In this document: positions 16,978 to 27,030 of the stretch, piece after piece | How positions within the stretch are numbered: position 1 is the first letter of the stretch | How the letters are laid out: each line of letters starts with the position of its first letter | Assembly (NCBI RefSeq): GCF_014161445.1 | Contig: NZ_JABBXA010000020.1 | Location: 62,001-126,000 of the forward strand | Length of the DNA: 64,000 bases | From: Microbispora sp. H13382 | GTDB lineage: Bacteria > Actinomycetota > Actinomycetes > Streptosporangiales > Streptosporangiaceae | Direction: 5' to 3' | Made by a program: the position numbers and the translations under genes | Notes under the pieces: generated by a model | The model's database searches: none | Seen by the model: the letters and a program-made list of their open reading frames with translations, nothing else | Told to the model about the DNA's origin: nothing

Positions 16978-17937
16978 TCACCGGCGGCGGAGGCGTGCGA
17001 CCTCGTAGAGGGCGATCCCCGCGGCCACACCGGCGTTCAGCGACTCGGCGGCGGCGTTCATTGGGATCCGGGCGATCTGGTCGCACGCTTCCCTGACCAG
17101 GCGGGACAGGCCCTTGCCCTCCGAACCGACGACCACGACGAGCGGCTCGGTCGCGAGCTCGACGTCCGCGATGTCCACCGTGGCGGTGCCGTCGAGGCCG
17201 ACCACGAACAGGCCCTCCTCCCGGTACGCCTGAAGGGTCTGGGTGAGGTTCGACGCGCGGGCGACGGGGAGGGTCGCGAGCGTGCCGGCCGAGGTCTTCC
17301 AGGCGCCGGCGGTGACGCCCGCCGAGCGGCGGGACGGCACGAGCAGCCCGTGCGCGCCGAAGGCGGTCGCCGAACGCGCGATGGCGCCGAGGTTGCGCGG
17401 GTCGGTCACGCCGTCCAGGGCGACGATCAGCGGCACCTCGGCCGCGTCCCTGGCCCGCTCCACGAGCTGCTCCGGGTGCGCGTAGTCGTACGCCGGGACC
17501 TGCAGGCCGATGCCCTGGTGGACCGTGCTCTCGGTCAGCCGGTCGAGCTTGTCCCGGCTGACCTCGAGCAGCGCGATCCCACGGTCAGCCGCGATCTTGA
17601 TGGCCTCGCGGACCCGGTCGTCGTTGTCGACCCGCTGCGCCACGTACAGGGCGCTGGCGGGAACGCCGGCACGCAGTGCCTCGACCACGGGGTTGCGTCC
17701 GCCGATGACCTCGGGGGCGTCCTCCCGGCGCGTACGGCTCGGCGCACGGGAGGCCGAACTCCCACCGCCCCGCGACTCGCGCTCGATCCGCTCGGCGCGC
17801 GCCTTGTCCTTGTACCAGTGCCGCATGTGCGCGGGCGGCGTCGCTCCCTTGCCTTCAAGGGAGCGCCTGACCTTGCCGCCCGTGCCCTTGGTCGGCCCCT
17901 GCTTCTTCGACGGCTTCCCTGAAGCCCTTCCCGCCAT
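16978..17937 (-). CDS. rlmB: TrmH-family 23S rRNA 2'-O-methyltransferase
   Basis: A 319-residue SPOUT methyltransferase. An N-terminal basic extension (about 75 residues, rich in Lys/Arg) precedes the L7Ae-like substrate domain starting IGGRNPVVEALRAG. The SPOUT knot motifs follow: VALDGVTDPRNLGAIARSA, then VVVVGSEGKGLS, then IPMNAAAESLNAGVAAGIAL. These fit RlmB (Gm2251 of 23S rRNA), though TrmH paralogues cannot be fully separated by eye. The ATG at 17937 starts the typical MAGRASGK. It lies 22 bp after cysS and is probably cotranscribed with it. Confidence 0.88.
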   Translation of the reverse strand: MAGRASGKPSKKQGPTKGTGGKVRRSLEGKGATPPAHMRHWYKDKARAERIERESRGGGSSASRAPSRTRREDAPEVIGGRNPVVEALRAGVPASALYVAQRVDNDDRVREAIKIAADRGIALLEVSRDKLDRLTESTVHQGIGLQVPAYDYAHPEQLVERARDAAEVPLIVALDGVTDPRNLGAIARSATAFGAHGLLVPSRRSAGVTAGAWKTSAGTLATLPVARASNLTQTLQAYREEGLFVVGLDGTATVDIADVELATEPLVVVVGSEGKGLSRLVREACDQIARIPMNAAAESLNAGVAAGIALYEVARLRRR

Positions 17938-17959
17938 GGTCTCTAGCGTAGGGCCACGC

Positions 17960-19354
<1,395 letters not shown>

Positions 19355-19777
19355 GAAGGCAAGGCTAACGCCTGACGGCATGGCACAGGGCTACTTGGGC
19401 GCCTGTGAACGGCATGGTGTGGCCGATCATGGAAACTTCTGGCACATAAGTCCCGATATAACCCGAAACAAAATCCGTAACGATCCCGTACGGCAGTCGG
19501 CGTGACCGTCGAGCGTCCAGCTTCGCGCCTGCCGGACACGCACCGTAACGGGACCGCACGCCGCGACCCGAGGCGCCCGGCGGAAGGACGCGGCGGGAGC
19601 GTCCCGCAGATGCCGCGTCGCTTCCGGCGAGACCCACGCCCACGATCCCGCGAGGTCCCCGCACGCCCGGCGGTGCCGCGCCGGAGGATTCCGCCGTTAC
19701 CCCCCGCCTCCGACACGAAACGGGTGATCACGCAGGTGCGATCAATCGTCACTCCGATTCTGTAGGCTCGAAACGCC
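19355..19777. other. divergent intergenic region, no gene seen
   Basis: A 423-bp gap between the starts of cysS and the DUF2637 gene. No protein or RNA gene can be supported. It must contain both promoters; the part before 19778 is less GC-rich (gatcaatcgtcactccgatt), consistent with a promoter. Confidence 0.4.
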
Positions 19778-21256
19778 ATGGACGTGACTCCCCCCGGCGC
19801 GGCAGGCACGGCCTCCCGCCCGTCTCGAACCACCCCCTCCGGAATCCCGCTGGTGCTGCGGCGTCTGGCCATCGGCCTCGCGGGTGCCGCCCTCGCGGTG
19901 CTCGCCGGGGTGGCCTGCGCGCTGTCCTTCGACGACCTGCGGGCTCTGGCCGTCTCCGGGCGGGCCGAGCCCCGGCTCGCCTACCTGTATCCCGCGGCGT
20001 TCGACGTCCTGCTGGTCGTCGCCCTGGTCGGCGTGCCGTTACTGCGGGCCGCGCGGTTCCTGGTCCGGCTGCAGGCGGGCTTCGTCCTGATCCTGCTCCT
20101 GGTGTCAGCCGCCGCCGCGAACGCCGCGAACGCCGTCGGCGTCGCCTTCGATCCCGACGTCACCGCTCTCGTCGTCGCGCTACTGCCCTGGGTGATGCTC
20201 GCCGTCGGGTTGTGGCTGCTGCTGCTCCTGCTGAAGCACGTGCGCACCAACCGGGCCGACCTGGACGGCGACACCGACGACGACCTGGTGCCCTTCGACG
20301 GCGAGCGGGAGCCCCGGGCCGCCGCCACCGCCCCCTATCCGGTGGCCGTGCAGGAGCGGCCCGCCCCCGCGCACGCCGTGACGCAGGAGCACGCCGTCAC
20401 CGAGGAGTACGGGGCGCCACCCCTGCAGCCGGTCCCCGAGGCCGTGGCGCCCCCCGACTATGTCCCCCCGCTGCCGGTCAGCCCGGTGTCCGAGACCGTC
20501 GCGCCTCCCGAGTACGCCCCGCCGTTGCCCGCCACCCCTCCGCAGCCCGAGGACGAGGCCGCGGCCCCCGCCCCCGACGAGGACGGCGTACGACTGCCGC
20601 ACGAGGCGATCGAGGAGACCGCCGCCGCGGCCGAACCGGGAACGACGGACCAGGTGCCGGACGAGGCCGAGGCCCTGCCGGTCGTACCTCCGACTGCGGC
20701 GCCCGGCACCCCGCCCGTGACCGAGCAGGCCCCGCGACCCGCCCCGCGAGCGGACGCCGAGCCGGCGACCGAGCCAGTGGCAGACGAGACGGTGGCAGAC
20801 GAGACGGCGACGGACGAGCACGCTCGCGACACGGAGCCTGCCGAGACGCCCGCCGCGCCCACGCCAGATGCCGAAACGGATGCCGAAACGGATGACCGCC
20901 CGGCGCGGGAGCCCCGCCGGAACCGCCCGGTGCGCTGGGGCGACCTCGTACGGCCGCACACCGGCGACGTCCTCGTGCACCCCCGGCCGAAACCGGAAGA
21001 CGACTCCGCCGGCATCGAGGCGGATCGGCCCGAGGACGAGTCGGGTGTCGACACCCAGCCGCTCCGCCAGATCAGGGACGTGCCCGATCCCGCCCATGCT
21101 CGGGACAGCGCCGACCCGGACGAGGTGAGCGGGAGACGCGCGCCGCAGGCCGCGGAGCGCGGCGAGCAGGACGCCGCGGAAGAAGCCGGTGAGGGCGGCG
21201 TTCCGATCGCACCTCCCTCCGGCCGGATGCGCAGCACGCCACGCCCGCCCGCCTGA
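19778..21256 (+). CDS. DUF2637 membrane protein with long Pro/acid-rich tail
   Basis: A 492-residue protein. Residues about 25-150 hold four predicted membrane helices with the DUF2637 (SpdB-like) signature SFDDLRALAVSGRAEPRLAY. The remaining 340 residues are a cytoplasmic, disordered tail rich in Pro, Glu, Asp and Ala, with APPEYAPPLP-like and VADET/DAET repeats and a basic patch RRNRPVRWGDLVRPHTGD. DUF2637 proteins occur both in conjugative plasmid spread loci and in chromosomes; no element genes accompany this copy, so a chromosomal membrane role is more likely. Function is unknown. Confidence 0.7.
   Translation: MDVTPPGAAGTASRPSRTTPSGIPLVLRRLAIGLAGAALAVLAGVACALSFDDLRALAVSGRAEPRLAYLYPAAFDVLLVVALVGVPLLRAARFLVRLQAGFVLILLLVSAAAANAANAVGVAFDPDVTALVVALLPWVMLAVGLWLLLLLLKHVRTNRADLDGDTDDDLVPFDGEREPRAAATAPYPVAVQERPAPAHAVTQEHAVTEEYGAPPLQPVPEAVAPPDYVPPLPVSPVSETVAPPEYAPPLPATPPQPEDEAAAPAPDEDGVRLPHEAIEETAAAAEPGTTDQVPDEAEALPVVPPTAAPGTPPVTEQAPRPAPRADAEPATEPVADETVADETATDEHARDTEPAETPAAPTPDAETDAETDDRPAREPRRNRPVRWGDLVRPHTGDVLVHPRPKPEDDSAGIEADRPEDESGVDTQPLRQIRDVPDPAHARDSADPDEVSGRRAPQAAERGEQDAAEEAGEGGVPIAPPSGRMRSTPRPPA
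20777..20893. repeat. short in-frame tandem repeats in the DUF2637 tail
   Basis: Two neighbouring tandem duplications: gtggcagacgagacg twice (20777-20806), encoding VADETVADET, and gatgccgaaacg twice (20870-20893), encoding DAETDAET. Both keep the frame and extend the acidic tail. Confidence 0.7.
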
Positions 21257-21307
21257 CAACGGGCCACGCAACACGCCACGCGCGCCCGCCGTGCGACGAG
21301 CCGCACA

Positions 21308-21351
21308 GCGCACAGGCCCGCCCGGCTGGGGAGCCGGACGGGCCTGTGCGC
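21308..21351. terminator. terminator after the DUF2637 gene
   Basis: A perfect 13-bp outer stem (gcgcacaggcccg / cgggcctgtgcgc) with an inner ccggct/agccgg helix, between the convergent DUF2637 and GlsB-like genes. Confidence 0.75.
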
Positions 21352-21393
21352 GCTACGGGGTGAGGGCGGGGGCCGCCCTACCGAGCGAGTGCG

Positions 21394-21663
21394 TTACACC
21401 CGCGTCCCTCGACGGAGACCGGCGACGATGCCGACACCGACGACGGCCAGTACGACCTGCATGACCAGTTCGATCCAGTCGATGCCATCCGTCGTGGCCA
21501 CGCCCAGGACCTGGGCGATCGCCGTACCGATCAGCGCCGCGACGATACCGACGACGATCGTGAGCAGCCAGCCGATCGGCTGGCGGCCCGGCAGGAACAG
21601 GCGGCCCAGAGCGCCGATGACCGCACCGATGACGATGGCGCCGAGAATGGACTCGATTGTCAT
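21394..21663 (-). CDS. GlsB/YeaQ/YmgE family stress membrane protein
   Basis: An 89-residue integral membrane protein of the transglycosylase-associated (GlsB/YeaQ/YmgE) family. It has three hydrophobic helices and the family's GALGRLFLPGRQPIGWLLTI loop. Members are small stress-induced membrane proteins with no enzymatic activity shown. It is monocistronic here, ending next to a bidirectional terminator. Confidence 0.85.
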   Translation of the reverse strand: MTIESILGAIVIGAVIGALGRLFLPGRQPIGWLLTIVVGIVAALIGTAIAQVLGVATTDGIDWIELVMQVVLAVVGVGIVAGLRRGTRV

Positions 21664-21740
21664 ATCGACCTCCCGATGAGGGTGACCCTTTCATCCTCGG
21701 ACTGTGGGATACCCCATGGAAGGGAAATATGCGTCCCATG

Positions 21741-21794
21741 AAAGAAAAAAGAGGGCGGCGGCTCGATTCCGCGCCTTGGTCCGAGCCGCCGCCC
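21741..21794 (-). terminator. terminator of the carD-ispF unit
   Basis: A 13-bp perfect stem (gggcggcggctcg / cgagccgccgccc) followed on the minus strand by a T-rich run (from the a-rich 21741-21750). It is a textbook rho-independent terminator 61 bp after ispF. Confidence 0.85.
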
Positions 21795-21855
21795 ACGTGT
21801 TAGTGAGACGCTCCTGGTCTCATTCAGGTTGGCATGTCCGCTTGGAACGGGACAT

Positions 21856-22314
21856 TCACGCCGGGAGTATCAGGGCGGTCGCGATGGCCGCCACGCCCTC
21901 GCCGCGCCCCGTGAGCCCGAGGCCGTCGGTCGTGGTCGCGCTGACGCTCACCGGCGCCCCTGCGGCGGCCCCGAGGGCCTTCTCCGCCTCCGCACGGCGA
22001 GGCGCGACCTTCGGGCGGTTCCCGATGATCTGGACGGCCAGGTTGCCGATTTCGAATCCGGCCGCCCGCACCTGGCGGGCCGCCTCCTCCAGGAGAGTCA
22101 CGCCCGCGGCGCCCGCCCAGCGCGGGTCGGAGGTGCCGAAGAGCGCACCCACGTCTCCGAGGCCGGCGGCCGACAGCAGCGCGTCACAGCAGGCGTGCGC
22201 CGCCGCGTCACCGTCGGAATGGCCGGCCAGCCCGGTCTCGCCCGGCCAGAACAGTCCGGCGAGGTGGAGCTCCCTACCGGACGCGAAAGGGTGGACATCG
22301 ACCCCGATGCCCAC
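21856..22314 (-). CDS. ispF: 2-C-methyl-D-erythritol 2,4-cyclodiphosphate synthase
   Basis: A 152-residue MEP-pathway enzyme that cyclises CDP-ME 2-phosphate with release of CMP. The metal ligands are in GIGVDVHPF (Asp-x-His) and [17 protein letters not shown]; the substrate loop is [18 protein letters not shown]. The GTG at 22314 lies 17 bp after carD. In many actinomycetes ispD sits between carD and ispF; here it does not, so ispD must be elsewhere. Confidence 0.92.
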   Translation of the reverse strand: MGIGVDVHPFASGRELHLAGLFWPGETGLAGHSDGDAAAHACCDALLSAAGLGDVGALFGTSDPRWAGAAGVTLLEEAARQVRAAGFEIGNLAVQIIGNRPKVAPRRAEAEKALGAAAGAPVSVSATTTDGLGLTGRGEGVAAIATALILPA

Positions 22315-22331
22315 CCTTGGCGATGTGATGT

Positions 22332-22814
22332 TCAGGAGTTCAGCACCTCGTCGAGCAGGGCCTCCGCCTTGTCCTCGTTGGTCTTCTCCGCGAGCGCGAG
22401 CTCGCTGACGAGGATCTGGCGGGCCTTGGCGAGCATGCGCTTCTCACCGGCGGACAGGCCGCGCTCCTTGTCGCGCCGCCACAGGTCGCGCACCACCTCG
22501 GCCACCTTGTTGACGTCCCCCGACGCCAGCTTCTCAAGGTTGGCCTTGTAGCGGCGGGACCAGTTCGTGGGCTCCTCCGTGTGCGGCATGCGCAGCACGT
22601 CGAACACCCGCTCGAGTCCTTCTTGGCCGACGACGTCGCGCACACCGACGAGCTCGGCATTTTCCGCTGGTACCTGTACGGTCAGGTCGCCCTTGTCGAC
22701 CTTCAGCACCAGGTAGGTCTTTTCCTCACCCTTGATGGTTCGGGTCGTGATGGCCTCGATCCGAGCAGCCCCATGGTGGGGGTAGACGACAGTGTCGCCG
22801 ACCTGGAAAGTCAT
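22332..22814 (-). CDS. carD: CarD family RNA polymerase-binding regulator
   Basis: A 160-residue global transcription regulator that binds the RNAP beta subunit and stabilises open complexes. The N-terminal Tudor-like domain begins [20 protein letters not shown] and continues [10 protein letters not shown]; the C-terminal helical DNA-binding part includes [13 protein letters not shown] and [20 protein letters not shown]. Length and layout match the family. It leads a two-gene unit with ispF and is divergent from the lipoprotein gene. Confidence 0.95.
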   Translation of the reverse strand: MTFQVGDTVVYPHHGAARIEAITTRTIKGEEKTYLVLKVDKGDLTVQVPAENAELVGVRDVVGQEGLERVFDVLRMPHTEEPTNWSRRYKANLEKLASGDVNKVAEVVRDLWRRDKERGLSAGEKRMLAKARQILVSELALAEKTNEDKAEALLDEVLNS

Positions 22815-23071
22815 GTGACGAGTACCCCTTCCGCTGTACTCCAGGGTACCACGCGGTTACCGCCTCCCGGAACAGTGAAAGAAACATAACTGCAGGTCAA
22901 AGCCTCGTTTTGGGGCTTGACAAGCCATCCACTCTGTGAATCGACATATAGGACATACCAGGTGACCTGCACTGCTGCGGCCCATGGACCGGGAGCCGAC
23001 GCCGGACCGGTGACCGGCGCGGATAAGGTGATTGCTGCCCATACACGTGCGTACCAAGGAGACCTCGAACC

Positions 23072-23734
23072 GTGACCAGTAGCAGCCGTCGCAGGGCGAT
23101 CGCCATTGCCGCGCTCCTCGCCGCCGCCATCCCTGCACTGGCCGCGTGTGGCGCCGGTTTCGACGCCAACACCGGCGCGCCGTACGCCCCGAACGAGGCG
23201 GGCGTCCTCTTCGACGGCGACGGCCCCGGCAAGGCCTACGGCAAGAACGGCGTCATGATCCCGCAGGCGTTCATCCTGGGGCCGGACTCCGGCCAGCAGC
23301 TCGCCGCCGGGAACTCGGCGCCGCTCTACCTGACTCTCCTGAACAGCACGGGGACCGCCGACCAGCTCACCAGCATCGTCCCCGAGGAGCAGAAGGCGAC
23401 CTCGGTCAAGGTGCAGAGCCCCATCGACCTCCAGCCGGGCACGCTCGCCAAGACCCCCGGGGTCACGGTCGAGGGCCTGAAGACGGCGCTGCGCGGCGGG
23501 GAGAGCATCAAGCTCACGCTCCAGTTCAAGAACGCCGGAGACGTCGCGCTCGACGTGCCGGTCGTCGCCCGCAGCCGCGAGTTCGCGACGCTGCCGCCCG
23601 CGCCGACGGGCGCCCCCACGACCGCGCCCACCGCCTCGCCCCTCGCCACGGGCAGCCCGGCGCCGTCCGACACCGCGATCCCGGAGGCCACCGGAGCGGC
23701 CGCCTCCGAGTCGCCCGCCGCGGGCGCCGAGTAG
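23072..23734 (+). CDS. lipoprotein, possibly PCu(A)C-like
   Basis: A 220-residue lipoprotein: RRR n-region, Ala/Leu-rich h-region and lipobox LAAC with Cys26. The body (residues about 50-175) is a beta-sandwich-like domain (VMIPQAFILGPDSGQQLAAG, APLYLTLLNSTGTADQL, SIKLTLQFKNAGDVALDVPV) that resembles actinomycete proteins annotated as copper chaperone PCu(A)C/DUF461 relatives. The Met/His copper ligands of that family are not evident, so copper binding is uncertain. A Pro/Ala/Ser/Thr-rich tail of about 45 residues follows. The GTG at 23072 follows AAGGAGA. It is next to the phosphate regulators and ends at a shared terminator. Confidence 0.65.
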   Translation: MTSSSRRRAIAIAALLAAAIPALAACGAGFDANTGAPYAPNEAGVLFDGDGPGKAYGKNGVMIPQAFILGPDSGQQLAAGNSAPLYLTLLNSTGTADQLTSIVPEEQKATSVKVQSPIDLQPGTLAKTPGVTVEGLKTALRGGESIKLTLQFKNAGDVALDVPVVARSREFATLPPAPTGAPTTAPTASPLATGSPAPSDTAIPEATGAAASESPAAGAE

Positions 23735-23756
23735 CTAGCGACCGCGTAGACGTGCG

Positions 23757-23786
23757 GGAGCCCCTGTCCGGCCGGACAGGGGCTCC
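23757..23786. terminator. bidirectional terminator, perfect 30-bp palindrome
   Basis: Arms of 15 bp, ggagcccctgtccgg and its exact complement, with no spacer, between the convergent lipoprotein and response regulator genes. Confidence 0.8.
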
Positions 23787-23813
23787 TGAGCGCGAAGAGG
23801 GCCCGTACGGGAC

Positions 23814-24503
23814 TCAGTCGTCGGCGGGGTCGAACTTGTAGCCCAGGCCGCGCACGGTGAGGATGCAGCGGGGGTTGGACGGGTCGGCCTCGACCTTGGC
23901 CCGCAGCCGCTTCACGTGCACGTCGAGCGTCTTGGTGTCGCCCACGTAGTCGGCGCCCCAGACCCGGTCGATGAGCTGACCGCGGGTCAGCACCCGCCCG
24001 GCGTTGCGCAGCAGCACCTCGAGCAGCTCGAACTCCTTCAGCGGGAGCTGCACCTGCAGGCCGCGCACGGCCACGATGTGCCGGTCGACGTCCATGCGGA
24101 CCGGTCCCCCGGTCAGGACGGCCGACTCCACCTCTTCCACGTCGCCCTGCCTGCGCAGCACGGCGCGGATGCGCGCCACCAGCTCGCGGGACGAGAACGG
24201 CTTGGTCACGTAGTCGTCCGCGCCCAGCTCCAGGCCGACGACCTTGTCGATCTCGCTGTCCTTCGCGGTCAGCATGATCACGGGCACCTTGGAACGCTGC
24301 CGCAGCGAGCGGCACACCTCCGTTCCGGGCAGGCCCGGGAGCATCAGGTCGAGCAGGACGAGGTCGGCGCCGTTGCGGTCGAACGCGTCCAGGGCCTCGG
24401 GACCGGTGGTCGCCACCGCGACCTCGTACCCCTCTTTCCTGAGCATGTACGACAAGGCGTCCGAGAACGACTCTTCGTCCTCGACGACGAGTACCCGAGT
24501 CAC
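23814..24503 (-). CDS. regX3: phosphate-type OmpR/PhoB response regulator
   Basis: A 229-residue response regulator. Receiver: acidic pocket VEDEE, phospho-acceptor Asp52 in LVLLDLMLPG, conserved Thr in MLTAKDSE and Lys in DDYVTKPFSSREL. C-terminal winged helix: GLQVQLPLKEFELLEVLLRN and KTLDVHVKRLRAKVE. It overlaps the kinase gene by 4 bp, lies opposite phoU, and a PHO-box-like repeat sits in the shared promoter. This identifies it as the RegX3/PhoP regulator of phosphate starvation (named regX3 in mycobacteria, phoP in Streptomyces). Confidence 0.9.
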   Translation of the reverse strand: MTRVLVVEDEESFSDALSYMLRKEGYEVAVATTGPEALDAFDRNGADLVLLDLMLPGLPGTEVCRSLRQRSKVPVIMLTAKDSEIDKVVGLELGADDYVTKPFSSRELVARIRAVLRRQGDVEEVESAVLTGGPVRMDVDRHIVAVRGLQVQLPLKEFELLEVLLRNAGRVLTRGQLIDRVWGADYVGDTKTLDVHVKRLRAKVEADPSNPRCILTVRGLGYKFDPADD

Positions 24504-25690
24504 TTAGCGGCCTCCTGGGGGATGGTCGTGCTTGGTACGGGGACCGCCTGACCGCCGAACGCGGGAAGGCGAAGAGTGAAGGTCGAGCCGGAGCCTTCCT
24601 TGCTCCACACCGTGACCTCGCCGCCGTGCGCGACCGCCACGTGCTTGACTATCGCGAGGCCGAGGCCGGTGCCGCCGGTGGCCCGCGACCGGGCGGCGTC
24701 GACCCGGAAGAACCGCTCGAAGATGCGCTCCTGCGCGGTCTCCGGGATGCCGATGCCCTGGTCGCTCACGCTCACCTCGACGGCGTTCCCGGCCGGCCTG
24801 GCGCTGATGACGACGCGGGTGTGCTCGGGGCTGTAGGCGACGGCGTTGTCGATGAGGTTGCGCAGCGCGGTGACGAGAAGCTCATCGTCGCCCCAGACCT
24901 TCAGGCCCTCCGTGCCTCCCGCGACGAGCGTGATGTCCTTCGCCGACGCCTTCGTGTTGCACCGGTCGATGGCCTCGTGGACGGCCTCGTCCACGGGCAC
25001 CTGCTCGGGCGCCGGGATGGGCTCGCCGCCCTGGATCCGCGACAGCGTGATCAGGTCCTGCACCAGGTAGGTCAGGCGGGCCGCCTCGTGCTGCATCCGG
25101 CCGGCGAACCGCTTCACGGCCTCGGGGTCGTCGGCCGCGTCCTGGATGGTCTCGGCGAGCAGGCTCAGCGCGCCGACCGGCGTCTTGAGCTCGTGGCTGA
25201 CGTTCGCGACGAAGTCCCTGCGCACCGCCTCGACGCGTTGCCGCTCGGTCTGGTCCTCGGCGAGCACGAGCACCTGCCCGTGGGAGCCCAGCGGGGCCAC
25301 CCGCACCGCGAACGACGTGGACTCCTGCCCGAACTTGCGGCCCGCCGTCTCAATCTCGCTCTCGCGGATCTCGCCGTCCCTGCGGACCTTCCTGGCCAGC
25401 GCGAGCAGCTCGGCGGCCATGAGGGACTCCCCGCGTACGAGGCCGAAGGCGCGGGCGGCCGAACTGGCGCGCAGCACCCGGTCCTCACGGTCGAGCACGA
25501 CCGCCGAGGAGGGCAGCACGGCGAGCACCGACGCCACTCCCGGAGGCAGGCCGTCGTCGACCGGCTCCGGGATGCGGGGCTTGTCCCCCTGCCGCCGGAT
25601 CGCGAGCATGACGAAAGAGCCGGCGACGAATCCGCCCATCGCCGCCAAGCTCGCCAGCAACTCGTTCACATTCAGCAGCCTAGGCGGCAT
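24500..25690 (-). CDS. senX3: phosphate sensor histidine kinase
   Basis: A sensor kinase of about 396 residues from the chosen start. One N-terminal membrane helix (ELLASLAAMGGFVAGSFVML), a PAS-like domain (residues about 55-155), the HisKA dimerisation helix with His166 in VSHELKTPVGALSLLAE, then HATPase motifs LIDNAVAY, DQGIGIPE and GTGLGLAI. The internal ATG at 25690 is preferred to ATG 25747 because the longer form would run its first codon through the PHO box at 25742-25774. It overlaps regX3 by 4 bp. SenX3/PhoR kinases sense phosphate indirectly through the Pst transporter and PhoU. Confidence 0.87.
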   Translation of the reverse strand: MPPRLLNVNELLASLAAMGGFVAGSFVMLAIRRQGDKPRIPEPVDDGLPPGVASVLAVLPSSAVVLDREDRVLRASSAARAFGLVRGESLMAAELLALARKVRRDGEIRESEIETAGRKFGQESTSFAVRVAPLGSHGQVLVLAEDQTERQRVEAVRRDFVANVSHELKTPVGALSLLAETIQDAADDPEAVKRFAGRMQHEAARLTYLVQDLITLSRIQGGEPIPAPEQVPVDEAVHEAIDRCNTKASAKDITLVAGGTEGLKVWGDDELLVTALRNLIDNAVAYSPEHTRVVISARPAGNAVEVSVSDQGIGIPETAQERIFERFFRVDAARSRATGGTGLGLAIVKHVAVAHGGEVTVWSKEGSGSTFTLRLPAFGGQAVPVPSTTIPQEAAK

Positions 25691-25741
25691 TTCGGGTTGG
25701 TCCACCTGCCCGACCTGGCCGGACTCCCTGTTTCCGGAAAA

Positions 25742-25774
25742 GTTCATCCGGCGGTCGGAATTCGTTCATCGGCC
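25742..25774. promoter_or_regulatory. PHO box
   Basis: Three consecutive 11-bp units at 25742, 25753 and 25764. The outer two begin gttcatcc and gttcatcg and the middle one, ggtcggaa, is weaker. This is the direct-repeat design of PhoP/RegX3 sites (GTTCACC-type units on an 11-bp period). Its place between senX3 and phoU implies autoregulation of both. Confidence 0.75.
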
Positions 25775-25793
25775 CGCGCGTAGCGTGGCGGCC

Positions 25794-26453
25794 ATGCGCG
25801 ACGCTTATCACGAAGATCTTGCAGCCTTGACCGACCGCCTGGTGGAGATGACCCGCCTGGTGCGGTCGGCCATGTCGAGGGGGACGACCGCCCTGCTCGA
25901 CGCCGACCTGCAGCTGGCGGAGAGCGTCATCTCCCAGGACGCCGAGGTCGACCGGCTGCACCAGGAGCTCGAGGCCTCGATCTTCGAGCTGATGGCCACG
26001 CAGCAGCCGGTGGCGGTCGACCTGCGTACCGTCATCACCGCGCTGCGGATGGCCGCCGACCTCGAGCGCATGGGCGACCTGGCCGAGCACATCGCCAAGC
26101 TCGCCCGGATGCGTCACCCCGAGTCCGCCATCCCCGCCGAGCTGCGTGACACCTTCGTCGAGATGGGCGCCATCGCCGAGAACCTGATCACCAAGGCGGG
26201 CAGCTGCATCGCCTCCCGCGACGTCGACCTCGCCAAGGAGCTGGAGGAGGACGACGACGCGATGGACCGCCGTCACCGCCGGCTGTTCCGCGTCCTGCTC
26301 TCCAAGGACTGGGAGCACGGCATCGAGGCCGCCATCGACATCACGCTGGCGGGCCGGTACTACGAGCGGTACGCCGACCACGCCGTACGCGTCGCGCGCG
26401 ACGTCGTGTACCTCGTCACGGGTACGCGCGACGCGGACGCCCCCGCCGGCTGA
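25794..26453 (+). CDS. phoU: phosphate uptake regulator PhoU
   Basis: A 219-residue all-helical protein with two tandem PhoU domains. The metal-binding repeats are visible as ALRMAADLERMGDLAEHIAK and ITLAGRYYERYADHAVRVA. PhoU links the Pst transporter to the sensor kinase and dampens the phosphate response when phosphate is plentiful. It is divergent from senX3-regX3 across the PHO box. The start ATG is the first after the promoter; the pst genes are not in the window. Confidence 0.93.
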   Translation: MRDAYHEDLAALTDRLVEMTRLVRSAMSRGTTALLDADLQLAESVISQDAEVDRLHQELEASIFELMATQQPVAVDLRTVITALRMAADLERMGDLAEHIAKLARMRHPESAIPAELRDTFVEMGAIAENLITKAGSCIASRDVDLAKELEEDDDAMDRRHRRLFRVLLSKDWEHGIEAAIDITLAGRYYERYADHAVRVARDVVYLVTGTRDADAPAG

Positions 26454-26476
26454 CGCGGCGGCGTACGGGGGCGCGC

Positions 26477-26505
26477 AAGCCCCGGTCCTCGGGGGGCCGG
26501 GGCTT
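26477..26505 (+). terminator. terminator after phoU
   Basis: The stem aagccccgg / ccggggctt (9 bp, extendable with mismatches), 24 bp after the phoU stop. Confidence 0.65.
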
Positions 26506-26550
26506 TCGCGTTGCTCGGCCCCGCGTGCCTGGACGCGTGGGGGGCCGCCC

Positions 26551-26977
26551 GAGCTGCTGTCCTGGCAGATCGGGCTCGGGCTCTACGGCTGCCTTCCGCC
26601 GTTCCTCGTCCTGCTCGCCGTACGCGTTCCCCGGCGCGTTTTCGTACGCCGCGGCCCGGTCGTCCGCGTGCTGGCGGCCGTCCTGGCGGTGACCGCGGTC
26701 GTCCTGCTCCCGGCGGCGCCGGCCCCGCCGGGGAAGGTGAGCGCGCCCGAAGATCAGACCCGTACGGCAGCGCCGGGCGTCCGGGTCACTGGTGCTGGGC
26801 CGCGAGGGACCGACGCTGAAGGGGCTGACCACGCGCGGCCCGGGCTCGTACCGCATCAGGGTCCACGTGCGCGGCCGCACGCTGGCGACCCGGATGCCCG
26901 ATCCCCCGGACGGCGCCGTCGAACTCCTCGTCATGGTGTTCCCCGGCACGGCGAAGAAGCCGGTCGTCTACGAATGA
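26551..26977 (+). pseudogene. small membrane protein gene, apparently frameshifted
   Basis: One frame from 26551 reads a membrane protein start (LLSWQIGLGLYGCLPPFLVL, then VVRVLAAVLAVTAVVLLPAA). The coding character then moves near 26760-26790 to another frame (VLGREGPTLKGLTTRGPGSY, VHVRGRTLATRMPDPPDGAV), ending at 26977 just before a terminator. No start codon with a ribosome site opens the first part. I read it as one two-helix membrane protein broken by a frameshift. The family is unknown. Confidence 0.4.
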
Positions 26978-26979
26978 CC

Positions 26980-27014
26980 GAAGGCCGCGGCCCCTCGCAT
27001 GGGACGCGGCCTTC
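26980..27014. terminator. bidirectional terminator before gpmA
   Basis: A 10-bp perfect stem, gaaggccgcg / cgcggccttc, with a 15-nt loop, between the broken membrane gene and the convergent gpmA. Confidence 0.7.
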
Positions 27015-27030
27015 GTGACAGACCTGAGGG

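Noticed and set aside
22917-22950. A sigma-70 type promoter with ttgaca at 22917 in the carD-lipoprotein gap
   Set aside because: The -35 box is good, but no -10 lies at a 16-18 bp spacing, so I do not call it.
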